7,261 nt of DNA. Source: Desulfobacteraceae bacterium. GTDB lineage: Bacteria; Desulfobacterota; Desulfobacteria; Desulfobacterales; SURF-7. Position numbers and translations under genes: made by a program. The stretch lies in NCBI GenBank assembly GCA_030618925.1, contig JAUXCK010000136.1, positions 1 through 7,261 on the forward strand. Direction: 5' to 3'. Below the pieces are notes generated by a model. The model did not search any database and was not told where the DNA came from. It saw only the letters and a program-made list of their open reading frames with translations. Shown in pieces: positions 6,028-7,261 of the stretch; the first letter of the stretch is position 1, and each line of letters opens with the position of its first letter.

Positions 6028-6097
6028 AATTTAATTCTGTATGGATTGTGTTAAAAAATTTAATTTTATATCAAACAGTTATGTTAAATATAGTGAA

Positions 6098-6104
6098 AGG
6101 AAGG
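6098..6104 (+). promoter_or_regulatory. Ribosome binding site for the unknown protein at 6112
   Basis: AGGAAGG lies 7 bp before the ATG at 6112 and is the strongest ribosome site in the spacer. It decides between this start and the overlapping +3-frame ATG at 6012, which has no comparable site and leads into a low-quality frame. Confidence 0.7.
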
Positions 6105-6111
6105 CTATCCA

Positions 6112-6585
6112 ATGTCCAAGCGCATCAACTTTGTGTCCATCATTCTGACAATCATCGCAGCCGTTATTTTTCAAGTTGGATTTATCTGCATAGACATCAA
6201 AGACACACCGGCCAAAGCAGTGAAGGAATTTGCAAAAGCCTATTTCAGAATAGACGCTTCAATGGCCGAAAGGCTCTGTGAAAATCGAAAAACCGTTAAC
6301 AATACCGATACCATAGATCAATATATTCATGAAAAAACAAAGGATGCCGCTGACAGGGGTTTTGGCCTGTCTTATGTGAGGGATAAACTTTACGATGCCC
6401 GTACAACCACAATCAACAAGTCGGACGGCTCTGTTTATGTCAGGCTGACTGCCCGGGTAAGGCCTCCTTTAAAATCCTTTTTTTCAGGCGAAGGGTATCG
6501 GGAAATCGACGAAACGATAAAAGTCATTAATGATGATGGGAAATGGAAAGTCTGCGGCAAACTTTTTTCCCTGCCGGGGAATTAA
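6112..6585 (+). CDS. Unknown membrane-anchored protein, one N-terminal helix
   Basis: I do not recognise a characterised family for this 157-residue protein. It starts with a short basic end (KR at 3-4) and a single hydrophobic helix at about residues 7-27. There is no lipobox, so it is best read as an anchored protein with its domain outside the cytoplasm. The rest alternates helix (about 33-58: AKAVKEFAKAYF, MAERLCE) with strand-like stretches (about 107-118 and 130-150: SVYVRLTARV, IKVINDDGKWKVCG). That order resembles small NTF2/DUF4878-like domains; this is inference from pattern only. Cys56 and Cys148 could form a disulfide if exported. A strong ribosome site fixes the start. It is 143 bp downstream of the PF04020 gene and converges on the tonB-like gene with only 7 bp between stops. 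Confidence 0.82.
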   Translation: MSKRINFVSIILTIIAAVIFQVGFICIDIKDTPAKAVKEFAKAYFRIDASMAERLCENRKTVNNTDTIDQYIHEKTKDAADRGFGLSYVRDKLYDARTTTINKSDGSVYVRLTARVRPPLKSFFSGEGYREIDETIKVINDDGKWKVCGKLFSLPGN

Positions 6586-6592
6586 CAGTCTC

Positions 6593-7261
6593 CTACTCCA
6601 GCTGAAACCGAACGGGGACCCTGACCCACATCTCTACATTTTTCATCCCCTTTTTTCCAGGTTCGAATATCCACTCTTTGACGGACCTTAAAGCAGATCT
6701 GTCAAGGCTTGAATGTCCGCTCGATCTGAAAATACGCAAACCGTTCACCCTGCCTTCAGAATTCACAAGGACCTCCAGCGTCACGGTACCGGTGTGTCCG
6801 CGCCGTCTGGCGCGCACAGGATATACAGGAGGCGGATTAACCTGATAAAGGGGTATGGCTTCAATCACAGCCCGGACATTGGCCCGGTCATCGCCCCTGG
6901 CCAGCAACCGTGTGGTGGGCGCCGTGATCTCGGGCTCTGCTTGAGCTCTTTCATCTTTTTGCTGATCATCTGCCCTGGACTGAGAGGGCGATGTTTCGGA
7001 ATGTTTTTCAACCTTTAATGGAGCGGGTTCGGGATCGGGATGATAAAGGATCTCTTTTTTTTTAACCGGCGGCAGCAGGACCGCTTTCTCAATTTTTGGC
7101 CTTGATGTGGCCTTTTTTAACCTGGGTTTTAACCTGGATTTTAACTTGGGGGGGTTCTTTTTTAAAGAAACCGCCGGTGCAGGTGCTTCCCTTTGAAACA
7201 GGGTCATGGTGATGATGCGGGTCCTGGGGGGGGTAATGTTTCTGCCTGCCCATTCCCCATC
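6593..7261 (-). CDS. TonB-family energy transducer, N-terminus beyond the window
   Basis: TonB proteins span the inner membrane and periplasm and pass proton-motive energy from ExbB/ExbD to outer-membrane receptors. Counting from the Met at 7207, the TonB C-terminal domain lies at about 120-204: PPPVYPVRARRRGHTGTV, then VNSEGRV, RSSG, LDRSAL and W-F-P (179-183). Before it is a long Lys/Pro-rich linker (about 8-100) suited to crossing the periplasm. The frame stays open for 18 codons from 7207 to the window edge. The ATG at 7207 has no good ribosome site and would give a TonB without its membrane helix. RIIT before and MTLF after it resemble the segment that normally follows that helix. I therefore treat the gene as partial. 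In another frame, an ORF ends in an ATGA overlap with 7207, so a start there is still possible. Confidence 0.88.
   Translation of the reverse strand, partial: DGEWAGRNITPPRTRIITMTLFQREAPAPAVSLKKNPPKLKSRLKPRLKKATSRPKIEKAVLLPPVKKKEILYHPDPEPAPLKVEKHSETSPSQSRADDQQKDERAQAEPEITAPTTRLLARGDDRANVRAVIEAIPLYQVNPPPVYPVRARRRGHTGTVTLEVLVNSEGRVNGLRIFRSSGHSSLDRSALRSVKEWIFEPGKKGMKNVEMWVRVPVRFQLE
7115..7150 (-). repeat. Three 12-bp tandem repeats in the TonB linker
   Basis: Units of TTTTAACCTGGG occupy 7115-7126, 7127-7138 and 7139-7150 with one or two changes each. Read on the coding strand they give PKLK, SRLK and PRLK, a basic four-residue repeat in the periplasmic linker. Being a multiple of 3, copy-number change would alter linker length without shifting the frame. 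Confidence 0.75.

Noticed and set aside
6012..6281. Plus-strand frame starting in the palindrome and overlapping the unknown gene
   Set aside because: It has no ribosome site and low-complexity content, and it overlaps out of frame a gene with a strong ribosome site at 6098-6104.
1..7261. A defence island, CRISPR array or mobile element
   Set aside because: There are no nuclease, toxin-antitoxin, transposase or integrase genes. There are no regularly spaced repeats, no terminal inverted repeats around any gene block and no attachment-site duplication.

Overview
The window looks like chromosomal DNA of a Gram-negative, probably anaerobic bacterium of the Desulfobacterota (a Desulfobacterales-like sulfate reducer is my best guess). 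The grounds are indirect. There are two sigma-54 enhancer-binding proteins side by side, one next to a stand-alone receiver and one with a GAF sensor. There is also a TonB with a Lys/Pro-rich linker, moderate G+C coding DNA and A+T-rich spacers. No rRNA, tRNA, transposase, integrase or CRISPR array is visible, so species and mobility cannot be decided from the sequence.

Layout. Bases 1-272 are an A+T-rich leader with a plausible sigma-70 promoter at 116-144. Two plus-strand genes follow: a single-domain receiver (273-659) and a sigma-54 activator that begins directly at its AAA+ domain (775-1809). Together they look like an NtrC-type response regulator split into two polypeptides. Facing them, 60 bp away, is a minus-strand GAF/AAA+/Fis activator (3369-1870). 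It has its own very good sigma-70 promoter (3441-3469) with repeats around it and a small hairpin over its start codon. Further along the minus strand are a SprT-like zinc-protease/DUF2786 fusion protein (4674-3547) and a small calcineurin-like phosphoesterase (5460-4822). The phosphoesterase is divergent from a plus-strand four-helix membrane protein of the PF04020 (YvlD/'phage holin family 4') type (5573-5968). A spacer with a 35-bp near-palindrome (5993-6027) leads to a membrane-anchored protein of unknown function (6112-6585). The window ends inside a convergent minus-strand tonB-like gene (6593 to beyond 7261), whose N-terminal membrane anchor is probably outside the window.

How the genes fit together. 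Only the receiver and AAA+/Fis pair (273-1809) looks like a functional unit: phosphorylation of the receiver by an unseen histidine kinase could control the activator in trans. The GAF activator would respond to a small ligand or redox cue instead of phosphorylation. I found no sigma-54 (GG-N10-GC type) promoter in the spacers, so the targets of both activators probably lie elsewhere. The remaining genes are housekeeping-like or unknown and show no obvious shared pathway. I do not see a clear new multi-gene system. The best leads are the split activator, the SprT-DUF2786 fusion and the unexplained palindromic and repeated elements in the spacers.
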